From UBA7672 sp965279205 (GTDB lineage Bacteria > Pseudomonadota > Alphaproteobacteria > Caulobacterales > Hyphomonadaceae), in contig OZ257144.1 in the NCBI GenBank assembly GCA_965279205.1, positions 372,001 to 436,000 on the forward strand: a stretch of DNA of 64,000 nt, read 5' to 3'. The stretch's first letter is position 1; every line of letters begins with the position of its first letter. This document shows positions 1-8,372 of this stretch, piece after piece. A program made the position numbers and the translations under genes. The notes under the pieces were generated by a model. That model had not been told where the DNA came from, ran no database searches, and saw only the letters and a list, made by a program, of their open reading frames with translations.

Positions 1-1
1 C

Positions 2-886
2 GATTCAGGCGCGCTTCCTCCGGGCGCCGCGGCATGGCGTTACTTCAACGAGCGGCTCGCAGCCTTTGCCGCGGCCGGCGCGAAGCTTGCCGCGGACGGA
101 GATGCGCGCACAGCGGTAGCTGCGCGGGTCCTGGCTGACCTTGCTTCGCGCGCGGCGAGGGGCGCAGAGCTCGCCACGGCGGCGCGAACAACCAGCAAGC
201 CAGCAGCGGCTCCACCTCCGGTCGCGCATGCGCCCGAGACGAAGATCAGCCACGGCGTCGAGACCGTCGAAGGCGAGGCGCTTACCCTGATGTTCGAGGC
301 CAAGCGCTGTATCCACGCCCGCTTCTGTGTGACCGGCGCCCCTACGGTCTTCCTAGCGAATGTGAAGGGTCCGTGGATCCACCCGGACACGATGGACGTG
401 GAGCGCCTTGCCGATATCGCGCATGCGTGTCCGTCCGGCGCGATTCAGTACACGCGCAAGGACGGCCGGCCGAACGAGGCGTCGCCGCCAGTCAATCTCA
501 TTTCCATCCGCGAGTCCGGTCCCTATGCCTTCCGTGGAGACCTGAAGCTTTCCTGCGAGCCCGCGGGCAAACGCGCAACTCTTTGTCGGTGCGGCGCGTC
601 GAAGAACAAGCCCTTCTGCGACAGCTCGCACCACGACATCGGCTTTGTCGCGACGGGCGAACCGGCAAGTGGCGAGACGGACATGCTTGCCGTGCGCGAC
701 GGTCCGCTTGAAGTAGACCCGCAGACCGACGGGCCCCTGCAGGTTCGTGGCAACATGGAAATCGTCAGCGGCACCGGGCGCGTGGTCTCGCGCCGTACAA
801 CCGCCAGGCTCTGCCGCTGCGGCGCCAGCGCCAACAAGCCGTTCTGCGACGGCAGTCATGTGCGGGTGGGTTTCCGGTCGACCTGA
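2..886 (+). CDS. CDGSH iron-sulfur domain protein, 5' end outside the window
   Basis: The frame is open from the first bases of the window and the similarity runs through it, so the gene starts upstream and is partial. From about position 260 the protein carries a DUF1271 (Fer4_19) type domain with EAKRCIHARFC and a GPWIHPD stretch. Two CDGSH-type zinc-finger motifs follow, CRCGASKNKPFCDSSH and CRCGASANKPFCDGSH, each with the C-X-C...C...H ligand set that binds a 2Fe-2S cluster. The Ala-rich N-terminal part visible here is helical and has no function I recognise. Proteins of this build are cytoplasmic redox or Fe-S proteins with unclear partners. The first internal ATG (290) would cut into the DUF1271 domain, so it is not the start. 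Confidence 0.85.
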   Translation, partial: DSGALPPGAAAWRYFNERLAAFAAAGAKLAADGDARTAVAARVLADLASRAARGAELATAARTTSKPAAAPPPVAHAPETKISHGVETVEGEALTLMFEAKRCIHARFCVTGAPTVFLANVKGPWIHPDTMDVERLADIAHACPSGAIQYTRKDGRPNEASPPVNLISIRESGPYAFRGDLKLSCEPAGKRATLCRCGASKNKPFCDSSHHDIGFVATGEPASGETDMLAVRDGPLEVDPQTDGPLQVRGNMEIVSGTGRVVSRRTTARLCRCGASANKPFCDGSHVRVGFRST

Positions 887-1026
887 CGCGCGTTGGACCG
901 AAACGAAGCAGCGCAAGCAGGGGCATGACAGGACGTTGGCCGCAGTCGAAGCTCGTGCCGCCGCTCGACCTCGCTGAAAATTCATCTACACTTTCGTGAG
1001 TTTGAGGCGTTGGTCCGGCCATCGAT

Positions 1027-1488
1027 ATGCAGACACATATTTCTCTCGGATCGCGCCGGCTGGATTGCACGCGAAACGTGCTGATCGCTGAGAGCGGTGA
1101 AATTCAGCTGTCCCCCATCGCTTCCAGATTTCTCCAGGCGCTTGCAGATCATCCGGGTGAAGTGGTGACGCGGCAGGCGCTGATCGACCGATTGTGGGAC
1201 GGAAACGCGCTGGTGGGAGAGCCGGCGCTCAACCGGGTGGTAAGTGAGCTGAGGAAAGCGACTGGCGATACGCCCGGGTCCCCGACGCTGGTGCAGACCA
1301 TTCCGCGCAAGGGATATCGGCTTGTGCCTGTCGGCGCCGAAGCGGCGCCAGCGCCGCGACGAACCGGCTGGCCAGGCTGGAAAGTCGCCGTCGCAGCACT
1401 TGTCGCCGTACTGGTTGCAGGGGTCGTCATCAACTGGACGCTGGATACAGCGATTGGCCTGATCTGGGTTGCAAACCACCCCGGCTGA
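1027..1488 (+). CDS. CadC/ToxR-like winged-helix regulator with a membrane anchor
   Basis: Residues about 5-102 form an OmpR/PhoB-type winged helix, with a VVSELRKA recognition-helix region and the IPRKGYRLV wing typical of CadC/ToxR proteins. One transmembrane helix follows at about 120-141, then only about 12 residues. The periplasmic sensor part of CadC is therefore missing, and at 153 residues the protein is short. It should bind DNA from the membrane; no ligand can be predicted. It precedes the beta-lactamase-fold lipoprotein gene on the same strand and may control it, which is an inference from position only. Confidence 0.75.
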   Translation: MQTHISLGSRRLDCTRNVLIAESGEIQLSPIASRFLQALADHPGEVVTRQALIDRLWDGNALVGEPALNRVVSELRKATGDTPGSPTLVQTIPRKGYRLVPVGAEAAPAPRRTGWPGWKVAVAALVAVLVAGVVINWTLDTAIGLIWVANHPG

Positions 1489-1579
1489 TCACCTTCGATC
1501 TTGTTCGGAATTGTTCGCGCCTGTTGCCGCCAACCGGGACGCATGGACGGATGCATTCTCAGGCCCTGCGGAGAATGCC

Positions 1580-2692
1580 ATGCGCCGAACAGCGGACAGA
1601 CGTGCAGCATTTGTCTTGCTGTTGGCCATCACCGCATGTGCGCACGAACCGCCGTCGCTCCCACACAATCCGACCCCGCCAGCGGTGAGCCCTGCAACCA
1701 GTTACCCCACGGAACTGACCGAGGGACTTACAGCTGTCGGGGCGAACTATCCGGGCGTGGCCTTTGCGGTCGCCGGGCCGTCCGGCGTCATCTGGCAGGG
1801 GGCCATTGGTGTAGCAGACACCGAGGCCGGCGCAGCCATCACCGCCCAGACGCCAGTCAGCGCCTATAGCGTCAACAAGCCGATGACAGCTACTGTCGCC
1901 ATGTGGCTTGTGGAACAGGGAAAACTCGACCTTGATCGCCCGATCGGCCAACTCGCTGCCGTGCCGGCAGCATTTGCAACGCTTACCTCGCGCGAGCTGC
2001 TCACCCATACAAGCGGCATCAGGGACTATCGCAGGGGCGAATGGTTGCCGAACGCTCTTCGGCCATGTGCGGCGCCAAAGGACGCGCTGGCGGCGTTTTC
2101 GTCGGATCCGCTGGGCGCACGTGGCGCCTACCAGTACTCCACCTTCAACTTCGAGCTGCTGAGCCATGTGCTGGAAAGCGTCGCTGGCGAGCCTTTCAAC
2201 GAGTTGATGGCTCAACGGATCTTCGCTCCGGCGGGCATGTTGCACGCATCGTTGTGGCAGGTGGGGCTCCGCAGGCCGCCGAACGGTCATGAACGGATCG
2301 GATCAACGTTTCGACCGGCGCGCGCGATCGACAATAGCTGCAAGTATGGTGCTGGGTCCGTGATTGCCTCGGCCGAAGATCTCGCGCGCTTCGGCGCGTC
2401 TGTCTGGGCAGGCCGCCTGATATCGAAAGGCTCGTGGCGCACCATGACGGCCGGCGTCAAGAATAGCTACGGACTGGGCTGGGGTGTTGGCGCGCTTGAA
2501 GATGGCTCGCCTGTCGTGTCGCACAGCGGCAGTGCGATCGGCGGCACATCGGCGATTGTTATCGATCTGGAGCGGGGCATTTCGGTCGGGATCGTAGGCA
2601 ATGCCGAGGGACCATCGCTTGTGGCGGAAGCAAGGGCGATCCTGACGTTGGCCCGGAAATCATCTGGCCCTGTAGGCCAGGCTGCACGGTAG
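1580..2692 (+). CDS. Serine hydrolase of the beta-lactamase (class C/esterase) family, lipoprotein
   Basis: 370 residues. The start at 1580 is chosen over an upstream in-frame start because it places a signal sequence with lipobox ITAC (Cys20) at the N-terminus and has GGAG 7 bases upstream. The S-x-x-K motif of serine penicillin-binding and beta-lactamase-fold enzymes is S97-V-N-K100. A YSTFN stretch matches the Y-x-N region, and the C-terminal VSHSGSAIGG matches the HxG/KTG-like motif. This is typical of the Pfam Beta-lactamase family of esterases, D-aminopeptidases and PBP-like hydrolases. The substrate cannot be told; antibiotic resistance should not be assumed. Lipidation points to an outer or inner membrane location facing the periplasm. 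Confidence 0.85.
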   Translation: MRRTADRRAAFVLLLAITACAHEPPSLPHNPTPPAVSPATSYPTELTEGLTAVGANYPGVAFAVAGPSGVIWQGAIGVADTEAGAAITAQTPVSAYSVNKPMTATVAMWLVEQGKLDLDRPIGQLAAVPAAFATLTSRELLTHTSGIRDYRRGEWLPNALRPCAAPKDALAAFSSDPLGARGAYQYSTFNFELLSHVLESVAGEPFNELMAQRIFAPAGMLHASLWQVGLRRPPNGHERIGSTFRPARAIDNSCKYGAGSVIASAEDLARFGASVWAGRLISKGSWRTMTAGVKNSYGLGWGVGALEDGSPVVSHSGSAIGGTSAIVIDLERGISVGIVGNAEGPSLVAEARAILTLARKSSGPVGQAAR

Positions 2693-2743
2693 TGACCGTC
2701 ACGTCTCGGCGAAGTCCTGCCACATGGCTGACTATTCCCAACC

Positions 2744-3964
2744 TCAGGCGAACATGTCGAACGGCTTGAAGCTGCCGTTGAGCAGGTCTGGGGTTGTCTT
2801 CTGCTTCAGCCAACCTTCGACCATGGTCGCATAGACACGGCGGAAGTCGGTCGTGAATTGCAGGTTGTCGCCGGCGTCGAGCTTTGTGAGGCTCGGCAGG
2901 TCGCCATAGTGGCCGCCCTTGACCCTTTTTCCGGCGACGAACATCACGTTGGCTGCGCCATGGTCGGTGCCGAGGCTGGTGTTTTCGGGCACGCGGCGGC
3001 CGAACTCGGAGAAGATCATCAGCGTGACATCGTCTGCCCGGCCGATGCGTTCCATGTCCTGCATGAAGCCGGAGATGGCGTCTGACGTGTAGGTCAGCAA
3101 CCGCCCGTGCAGGTCGTTCTGCGTGACATGCGTGTCGAAAGCATTGTTGGCGTAGGACGTGTAGTACAGCCGCGCCGGAATCCCCGCATTGATCATCGCA
3201 GCAACGCGGCGCAAGCCGAGGTCCGCAATGCCGTAGTCGATCGGCGAGCGGTAGTTCGACCACGCCTTGCGCACCATGGCGGAGGCATCGTTGGCGCTCT
3301 TCGCGATGTCGAGCAGGTAGCGCTGCGAGGCGTTCGTCACCTTGCCGGACTCGGGCAGAGCCGCCAGCGCTTCCTTCTCCTCGAAGAACATCTCGCGGGC
3401 GAAATTGTCCGGATTGTTGAAGACGACGGGAACGTGCTTGTGCGCCCGCACGGCGAGCGACTGGTTCGCACCGACATTGATCAGGAAGTTCGGCGGCGCA
3501 GCGGGCGCCATCGCATCGGCGAGACGTCCGACCCAGCCATACTGCTCACCGCTGTTCGGCGCGGCGGTGTGCCAGTAGGCCATGGAGGTGAAGTGGGAGA
3601 AGGACGGGTTGGCATAGCCGCAGCCGTGAACGATCGCGAGCTTGCCGTCCTTGAATAGCTTCTCCATCCCGACCATGCCGGCATTGAGCCCGAAATGATC
3701 GTCGAGCTTGCGCAGCCGCTCTTTACGGATGCCGATCTGCGGACGATGACGGTAATAGGCATCGTCAGCATAGGGCACGACGGTGTTGAGCCCGTCATTG
3801 CCGCCGGAGAGTTCCAGCACGACAAGGATGCGGTCCTTCGAGTTCTGCGCCGCCTGTGCCAGCGCGGAGGGGCCGAACATCAGGGAAGGGCCGGCAAGGC
3901 CCGCCGCGACGCCGGCCTGGAGCAGGCCACGCCTTGTCTGATCGAAGCGCGTGTTCTGGGTCAT
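2744..3964 (-). CDS. DUF1501 family secreted protein
   Basis: 406 residues. It begins with a Tat-type signal: twin arginine at residues 11-12 (TRRGLLQ), a hydrophobic stretch and an ALAQ cleavage region. The body has the DUF1501 hallmarks VVLELSGGNDGLN near the N-terminus and SEFGRR plus GTDHGAAN towards the C-terminus, which place it in the alkaline phosphatase/sulfatase-like superfamily. Its exact reaction is unknown. It lies 4 bases downstream of the DUF1800 gene on the same strand, a pairing found very widely in bacteria, so the two are almost certainly co-transcribed and act together outside the cytoplasm. Confidence 0.9.
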   Translation of the reverse strand: MTQNTRFDQTRRGLLQAGVAAGLAGPSLMFGPSALAQAAQNSKDRILVVLELSGGNDGLNTVVPYADDAYYRHRPQIGIRKERLRKLDDHFGLNAGMVGMEKLFKDGKLAIVHGCGYANPSFSHFTSMAYWHTAAPNSGEQYGWVGRLADAMAPAAPPNFLINVGANQSLAVRAHKHVPVVFNNPDNFAREMFFEEKEALAALPESGKVTNASQRYLLDIAKSANDASAMVRKAWSNYRSPIDYGIADLGLRRVAAMINAGIPARLYYTSYANNAFDTHVTQNDLHGRLLTYTSDAISGFMQDMERIGRADDVTLMIFSEFGRRVPENTSLGTDHGAANVMFVAGKRVKGGHYGDLPSLTKLDAGDNLQFTTDFRRVYATMVEGWLKQKTTPDLLNGSFKPFDMFA

Positions 3965-3968
3965 CGCA

Positions 3969-5783
3969 TCAATCCAGCTGGTATTCCGGAAGGCTCATGA
4001 TGAGGTGCGTGAGCATTCTCAGCGAGTCTTCCATGTAGGTATCGGCGACCCTGATGTCGGTCGTGCCAAGGTCGCCATCGAGGAATTTCACCAGCTTCGC
4101 GCGTGCATCTGCACTGGGCTGAACTCGCACAAAGCGGGCGAGGAGATAGTCGACCACTTCCGACGTCGTGCGCAGGTTCTTCGCGCGCACCATCGCGCTC
4201 ATGTCGAGCTGCGCGGTGTCACGTGGGATGGGTTTCACCTTCTGGATCGCCATCTGCCAGCCGCGATAGCTGGCGTAGCGGGTGTTGAAATCCTCGTCGC
4301 GATCCGCCGCCATGTTGGATTCAGCGACGACCACGCCCTCGGCCTGGCTGGTGGCGGTGGTGATGTCAGCGCCGTCGCGGATACGCGTCGACACCTGGCG
4401 GATGTCGGGGGAGAAATTGTAACGGTCGGGCGGAATGAAGTTGATGTCTGGGAAGAGCACGTCGCGCGCGAAGTTGCCGCGTTCGAGCAAAAGGCCCGGC
4501 GTGATCCAGCTTCGCCCCTGCGCCCAGCCGGCGACGGTGGGCGGCGCAAACAGTCTCTGGCCAAGCGCTCCGGTCGCTGCGTTGAAATCGGGCACGCCTG
4601 GCACGGCCTTGAGACCAAGCTTCTTGTAGGTGGAAATGGCGAGCTCCACCGGGCCCTGAATCTGCGCGCCGACGGAGGAGGGGCTGTAGAAATCCTTCGA
4701 CAGGAAGACTGCCTCGAGGAAGGGCGCGATCTGGTATTTGTTCTTGCGCAGGATGTCGCCGAGCTTTGCCTGCAGCTTCGGATCGAGATCTTCGCGCACG
4801 AAGAAGCGATAGAGCTTGCCGGCCATGTAGTTGGCGGCGACCGGCTGGTCCATGATGATGTCGATGATCTGGACGCCGTCGAAATTGCCAGTTCTGCCGA
4901 GGAAGGTTTTTGGGCCGTCATCGTGCTGGGCGGCGTTGATCACGAATTTGGTGTCGACATAGTTCCAGCCAGTGAAGGCTCGCGCCGCCTCGCGCACATC
5001 CTTCTCGGTGTAGTTGCCGACGCCCATGGTGAAGAGTTCCATGATCTCGCGGGCGAAGTTCTCGTTCGGCGCGCCTTTGATATTCTTGCCGGCGTCGAGG
5101 AAGGTCAGCATCGCCGGATCCTGCGCGACAGCGACGGTAAGATCGCGGAAGCTGCCTGTTCCCTTGCTCTGGAAGAGTTCGAGCTGGTTGAGCAGCTTGC
5201 GATAGTCGCGCACCTTGTCTTCGTTGTTGGCGAAGTGGCCGTGCCAGAAGAGCGCCATCTTCTCCTGCAGCGGCGCGTTGCTGGTCAGCATGCGGTTTGC
5301 CCACCAGTAGCCGACGCGTCCGGTCTCCAGCGCGCTGGCGCGGAGCCAGTAGAAGAACTTGTTGGCGACCGGCTGGACACGCCGGTTGCCGGCAGGCTTC
5401 ACCTTCACGCCCATCGACTCGCCAGTCTTCTCCGCGTGCTCGGTCGCGGCGGGCCGGCTCTCGGGGAAGGGTTCGATCCCCGGATCGTGGATGCCCGAAT
5501 GGTCAAACGGCTTGAGATGGCTGTTATCGACGCCGTCAAAACGGACGAGGCTGCGCACGGCATCGGCCGGACTCATCGCCGCGAGGCGCGCGACATCTTC
5601 CGGTGTTCCGCCGAAGCCTGCGCGCGCCAGCAGGTGCGCGGCCATGCCGGCATTCCAGTCTTTCGTCGAAATCGGGGTCAGGTCATCGCGCCATTTGTCC
5701 GGCGGGGCGGACTGGGCTGCGGCGACAGAGACAGACACGGCGGCAACGCATGCAGCCACGACAGAAAGGAGCTTTCGGCGCAT
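3969..5783 (-). CDS. DUF1800 family secreted protein
   Basis: 604 residues from the ATG at 5783, preceded by GAGGTC at 7-base spacing. A longer in-frame start at 5885 would put about 34 charged residues in front of a clear Sec signal peptide (MRRKLLSVVAACVAAVSVSV), so it is rejected. Family features seen are HLLARAGFGGTPEDVARL, ENFAREIMELFTMGVGNYTEKDVREAARAFTGW and the C-terminal VAGWAQGRSWI. DUF1800 proteins have no established activity but are consistently encoded with DUF1501 partners, as here with the next gene. The operon order is DUF1800 then DUF1501, both exported. Confidence 0.9.
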   Translation of the reverse strand: MRRKLLSVVAACVAAVSVSVAAAQSAPPDKWRDDLTPISTKDWNAGMAAHLLARAGFGGTPEDVARLAAMSPADAVRSLVRFDGVDNSHLKPFDHSGIHDPGIEPFPESRPAATEHAEKTGESMGVKVKPAGNRRVQPVANKFFYWLRASALETGRVGYWWANRMLTSNAPLQEKMALFWHGHFANNEDKVRDYRKLLNQLELFQSKGTGSFRDLTVAVAQDPAMLTFLDAGKNIKGAPNENFAREIMELFTMGVGNYTEKDVREAARAFTGWNYVDTKFVINAAQHDDGPKTFLGRTGNFDGVQIIDIIMDQPVAANYMAGKLYRFFVREDLDPKLQAKLGDILRKNKYQIAPFLEAVFLSKDFYSPSSVGAQIQGPVELAISTYKKLGLKAVPGVPDFNAATGALGQRLFAPPTVAGWAQGRSWITPGLLLERGNFARDVLFPDINFIPPDRYNFSPDIRQVSTRIRDGADITTATSQAEGVVVAESNMAADRDEDFNTRYASYRGWQMAIQKVKPIPRDTAQLDMSAMVRAKNLRTTSEVVDYLLARFVRVQPSADARAKLVKFLDGDLGTTDIRVADTYMEDSLRMLTHLIMSLPEYQLD

Positions 5784-5955
5784 CGAACAGGACCTCGGTA
5801 TCAGCAAGTCCGCAGGCTCAGGCAAATGACTGTCGCATCTTCCGCGCGGAAGCAAGCGGGGCAGGGCTTGCGCCGCCGCCTCCACACGGACGCGTTATTT
5901 CATTCCGACTGCACGACCCGAGGTCAGGCCGATGGTCCTTGAGCGGTCTGCCGGC

Positions 5956-6567
5956 TCACTGTCCGGGCCAGCCTTTGTCGATCGGCAGGGCGGGATTGGC
6001 GGTGAGCTTCAGGTCAGCGCAGTGGTGGTAGGTGAAGTCACCCTCGCGGTTGAGCCCATGCTCTTCCATGAACTGGATGACCTGCACTGTGCATTTCTCG
6101 CAGTTGATGTTGGGCAGCTTCACGTCGGTTTCCCAGAACGAGCCCTGCTCGGGGCGCTGGGCGTGAACGAACAAGCCATCGGCAAGCACAGGCGCCTTGG
6201 GCGCCGGATCGATTTTTCCGGAGACAGAAATCGGCCCGCGCGGCGACTCGCGCGTCACGGCTTCAGGGTCCGCCGGCAGTTCGCTGCGATCGAGAACGGA
6301 GAGAGCAACGCGATAGTGGCCCGGATGATAGATCGTCTCCTTGACCTTGATGTGCAGCGTGTCGCCGCCCCTCATCGCAGTGACCTTGCCGGTCGGCGTG
6401 ATCGTGGTTGTAGCGGAGGCGCCGCACGGACCAGCCTTCTGCGGATCTCCGAGAACGTTCTCGACGATCCAGGAGTCAGGCGACACCAGAATGAAGTGGG
6501 CAGACGCGGGGCCTGCGACCAGCAGCGCAGCCGATACGCAGAGCAGAGCGGAAATGTGGGGCTTCAT
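5956..6567 (-). CDS. Secreted lytic polysaccharide monooxygenase-like protein
   Basis: 203 residues from the ATG at 6567. The signal peptide ends ...GPASA and the next residue is His24 (HFILVSPDSW), giving an N-terminal histidine after cleavage as required for the copper histidine brace of LPMOs. Further histidines that could complete the site are in YHPGHYRVAL (His81, His84). Cysteines occur in GPCG, INCEKC and YHHCADL. This resembles the family named SCE4755 polysaccharide monooxygenase-like in current annotation (recalled, not searched). If active it would oxidise a polysaccharide or bind periplasmic copper. No carbohydrate-binding module is present. Assignment to the family is fairly firm; activity is unproven. 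Confidence 0.7.
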   Translation of the reverse strand: MKPHISALLCVSAALLVAGPASAHFILVSPDSWIVENVLGDPQKAGPCGASATTTITPTGKVTAMRGGDTLHIKVKETIYHPGHYRVALSVLDRSELPADPEAVTRESPRGPISVSGKIDPAPKAPVLADGLFVHAQRPEQGSFWETDVKLPNINCEKCTVQVIQFMEEHGLNREGDFTYHHCADLKLTANPALPIDKGWPGQ

Positions 6568-6620
6568 GTGCAGTGGCGCCTTTCTCTCAGGGTCATCCGA
6601 TTGACGCCATGTGTGCGCCC

Positions 6621-6650
6621 AAAAAAGCCCGCGCGGGAGCTGCACGGGCT
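6621..6650 (-). terminator. Rho-independent terminator of the zeta-subunit gene
   Basis: Read on the minus strand, an AGCCCG...CGGGCT stem is followed directly by six T residues. It lies about 90 bases past the stop codon of the ATPase inhibitor gene and before the start of the LPMO-like gene. Confidence 0.7.
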
Positions 6651-6739
6651 AAATTCTTCGTGTCTATCTGCTGATGGTATGACCCCGGCCGCGACAGGGC
6701 TTTGGATGTCCGTGCAACAATGCGACCGGCCGGTACGAT

Positions 6740-7060
6740 CTATTCGGCCTTCACCTGCCGGATGGCGGTTTCCATCAGCTCGGTCATCTGGCGGTGGATC
6801 TGGTAGTCTGTCATCGCCACGCCGGCCTTCTGGAGATCGCCGCGCACCTTGTGGAAGACGGTCTGATCGCTGGACGACTGGAAGTCGGTTTTCAGGATCT
6901 CGGTCGCGTAGCTGGCAGCCGCTTCGCCTGTTTTGCCGATAAGGCCGGCGGCCCAGAGGCCCAACAGCCTGTCACGGCGCGCCATCGCCCGGAAGCGCAG
7001 CTCTTCGTCATGCGCGAACTTTGCTTCTTCGGCTCTTTCCCGGTCTTCCAATCCGCTCAT
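6740..7060 (-). CDS. F1F0-ATPase inhibitor zeta subunit (DUF1476)
   Basis: 106 residues, the normal length. The N-terminus MSGLEDRERAEEAKFAHDEE is the conserved inhibitory segment of the alphaproteobacterial zeta subunit. It is followed by RFRAMARRDRLLGLWAA and a C-terminal helical bundle. Zeta blocks reverse rotation (ATP hydrolysis) of the F1 motor by inserting its N-terminal helix at a catalytic interface; that is family knowledge from Paracoccus. A GGAGG ribosome site lies just upstream of the ATG at 7060. The gene stands alone with its own terminator. Confidence 0.93.
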   Translation of the reverse strand: MSGLEDRERAEEAKFAHDEELRFRAMARRDRLLGLWAAGLIGKTGEAAASYATEILKTDFQSSSDQTVFHKVRGDLQKAGVAMTDYQIHRQMTELMETAIRQVKAE

Positions 7061-7186
7061 ATGGACCTCCTTCGATATGGCCCCACAAGACGTTCAGAGT
7101 TCAAATGTAGTGCAGGCGGTGGTCAAGCGCCATCCTGACCGTACAGCGGGGGAGGCGTAGGAACGCAGCCCCGTTTCGCCTATGAA

Positions 7187-7205
7187 CATGACAGACAGTG
7201 TCATG
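7187..7205. promoter_or_regulatory. Inverted repeat upstream of the ankyrin gene (candidate operator)
   Basis: Perfect 7-base arms CATGACA and TGTCATG separated by 5 bases, ending 19 bases before the ankyrin start codon. The core TGACA-N5-TGTCA recurs in front of the WYL regulator gene (33493-33507), suggesting a common regulator. Function is inferred from symmetry and position only. Confidence 0.4.
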
Positions 7206-7224
7206 AACCGTTCGCTGGGACGCG

Positions 7225-7902
7225 ATGGATCACATCATCAGGGCTGTGCTCGCAAAGCGGCCACAGGATCTCGTCAGCCTTCTGCGCAAGACACCGGCAT
7301 TGGCCGCGCTGCGGTTCGATCACGAGTTTCTGGTCGAGGAGATTCCACATCAGTTCTATGTCGGCGATACGCCCCTGCATCTGGCGGCGGCGGCGATCCG
7401 CTTGCCGGCGGTGAAGGCGCTGGTGGACGCGGGCGCTGACGTCGATGCCGCCAATCGCCGTGGCGCGCGCCCACTTCACTATGCTTGCGATCCCCGGCCC
7501 TCTCATGACACCAGCTGGCGTCCGGAGGAGCAGGAGAGTGTCATGCGTCTGCTGCTTGCACATGGCGCGGACGCCGACGCGTCTGACAAGACGGGCGTGA
7601 TGCCTCTCCACCGCGCCGTACGTGCGCGAAGTCCTGTCACCGTCCGTGTGCTGATCGAGGCTGGTTGCAATGTGTGGGCGCGCGCCGGGAAAGCGGGGTC
7701 GACGCCCCTGCATCTGGCGATGGGTCCGACAGGCGCGAGCGGCACGGCGGGGCGGATGGATCTGCAGGTCGAGATCATCGAGCTGCTGGTGCGCCGGGGG
7801 GCGAAGCTGACTGATGTCGATGGTCAGGGTGAGGCCGCCATCGACCGGATCAGGAGCGCATCTCTTCGGCAGGCCCTGTCGAAGCTTGGCATGCTGCCCT
7901 AG
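7225..7902 (+). CDS. Ankyrin repeat protein
   Basis: 225 residues with about four ankyrin repeats, visible as GDTPLHLAAAAI, GARPLHYACD, GVMPLHRAVRA and GSTPLHLAMG, each followed by a helix ending in LL-x-x-GA(D/K). There is no signal peptide or membrane segment, so it is probably cytoplasmic. Ankyrin repeats mediate protein-protein contact; the partner is unknown. A short inverted repeat just upstream (7187-7205) may control it. Confidence 0.85.
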   Translation: MDHIIRAVLAKRPQDLVSLLRKTPALAALRFDHEFLVEEIPHQFYVGDTPLHLAAAAIRLPAVKALVDAGADVDAANRRGARPLHYACDPRPSHDTSWRPEEQESVMRLLLAHGADADASDKTGVMPLHRAVRARSPVTVRVLIEAGCNVWARAGKAGSTPLHLAMGPTGASGTAGRMDLQVEIIELLVRRGAKLTDVDGQGEAAIDRIRSASLRQALSKLGMLP

Positions 7903-8071
7903 CCGGCTGGCCCTTCCGTTATGCAAGATTCCTTCGGTCTGACTGAATTCCACAGGCCATTCGGTGAAGTTTCACGGACCGGCTGAACCGGATGTTCACC
8001 AACAGTTGGCATGGTTGCGCGCAAGGTAATCCTTCCGCAACGCGTGGAGGGAAAACGCGCAGGAGGCCCAC

Positions 8072-8224
8072 ATGCACCAGGCTTCGATCCTGATGACCGC
8101 GCTCGTGATGATCATGGGCGGCGCGTGGTATGCCATGCACGAGATGTCGGCTGACAAGGCGCCGATCGAAGCTGGCGAACCGATCGTCATCGCGTCGGTG
8201 CAGACGGACCTCGTTGCCGAATAG
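8072..8224 (+). CDS. Small single-pass membrane protein, 50 residues
   Basis: A short frame with a strong ribosome site (AGGAGG, 5 bases before the ATG). The product starts with a hydrophobic helix (residues about 5-20, ILMTALVMIMGGAWYAM) and continues with about 28 mostly polar, acidic residues. I recognise no family. The good Shine-Dalgarno and the membrane-helix composition favour a real gene. It stands in the gap between the ankyrin gene and the DUF6351 gene, both on the same strand. Confidence 0.55.
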   Translation: MHQASILMTALVMIMGGAWYAMHEMSADKAPIEAGEPIVIASVQTDLVAE

Positions 8225-8372
8225 GCGGTCTGGTTTCTGACACTGTCATTGTCTGAACGCTGCTTTTGCTGCGATTTCGCGTGCGCGAGATCACCGAATT
8301 GTGCCTGACTTTCGCGCGGCGCAGCCGTAAATTCCCGCCCAACGGACAGAAGTTCCGGTGGGAGAGACATCC

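Noticed and set aside
1580..2692. Antibiotic-resistance beta-lactamase
   Set aside because: The S-x-x-K fold family includes many esterases and peptidases, and no AmpC-specific features stand out, so resistance is not claimed.
5465..5490. tRNA-like GGTTCGATCCC T-arm sequence
   Set aside because: It lies inside the DUF1800 coding region and no acceptor or anticodon stems can be built around it.
3951..5942. A 663-codon open frame on the plus strand opposite the DUF1800 gene
   Set aside because: It mirrors the codon phase of a well-supported DUF1800 gene, has no family features and is expected from GC-rich antisense DNA.
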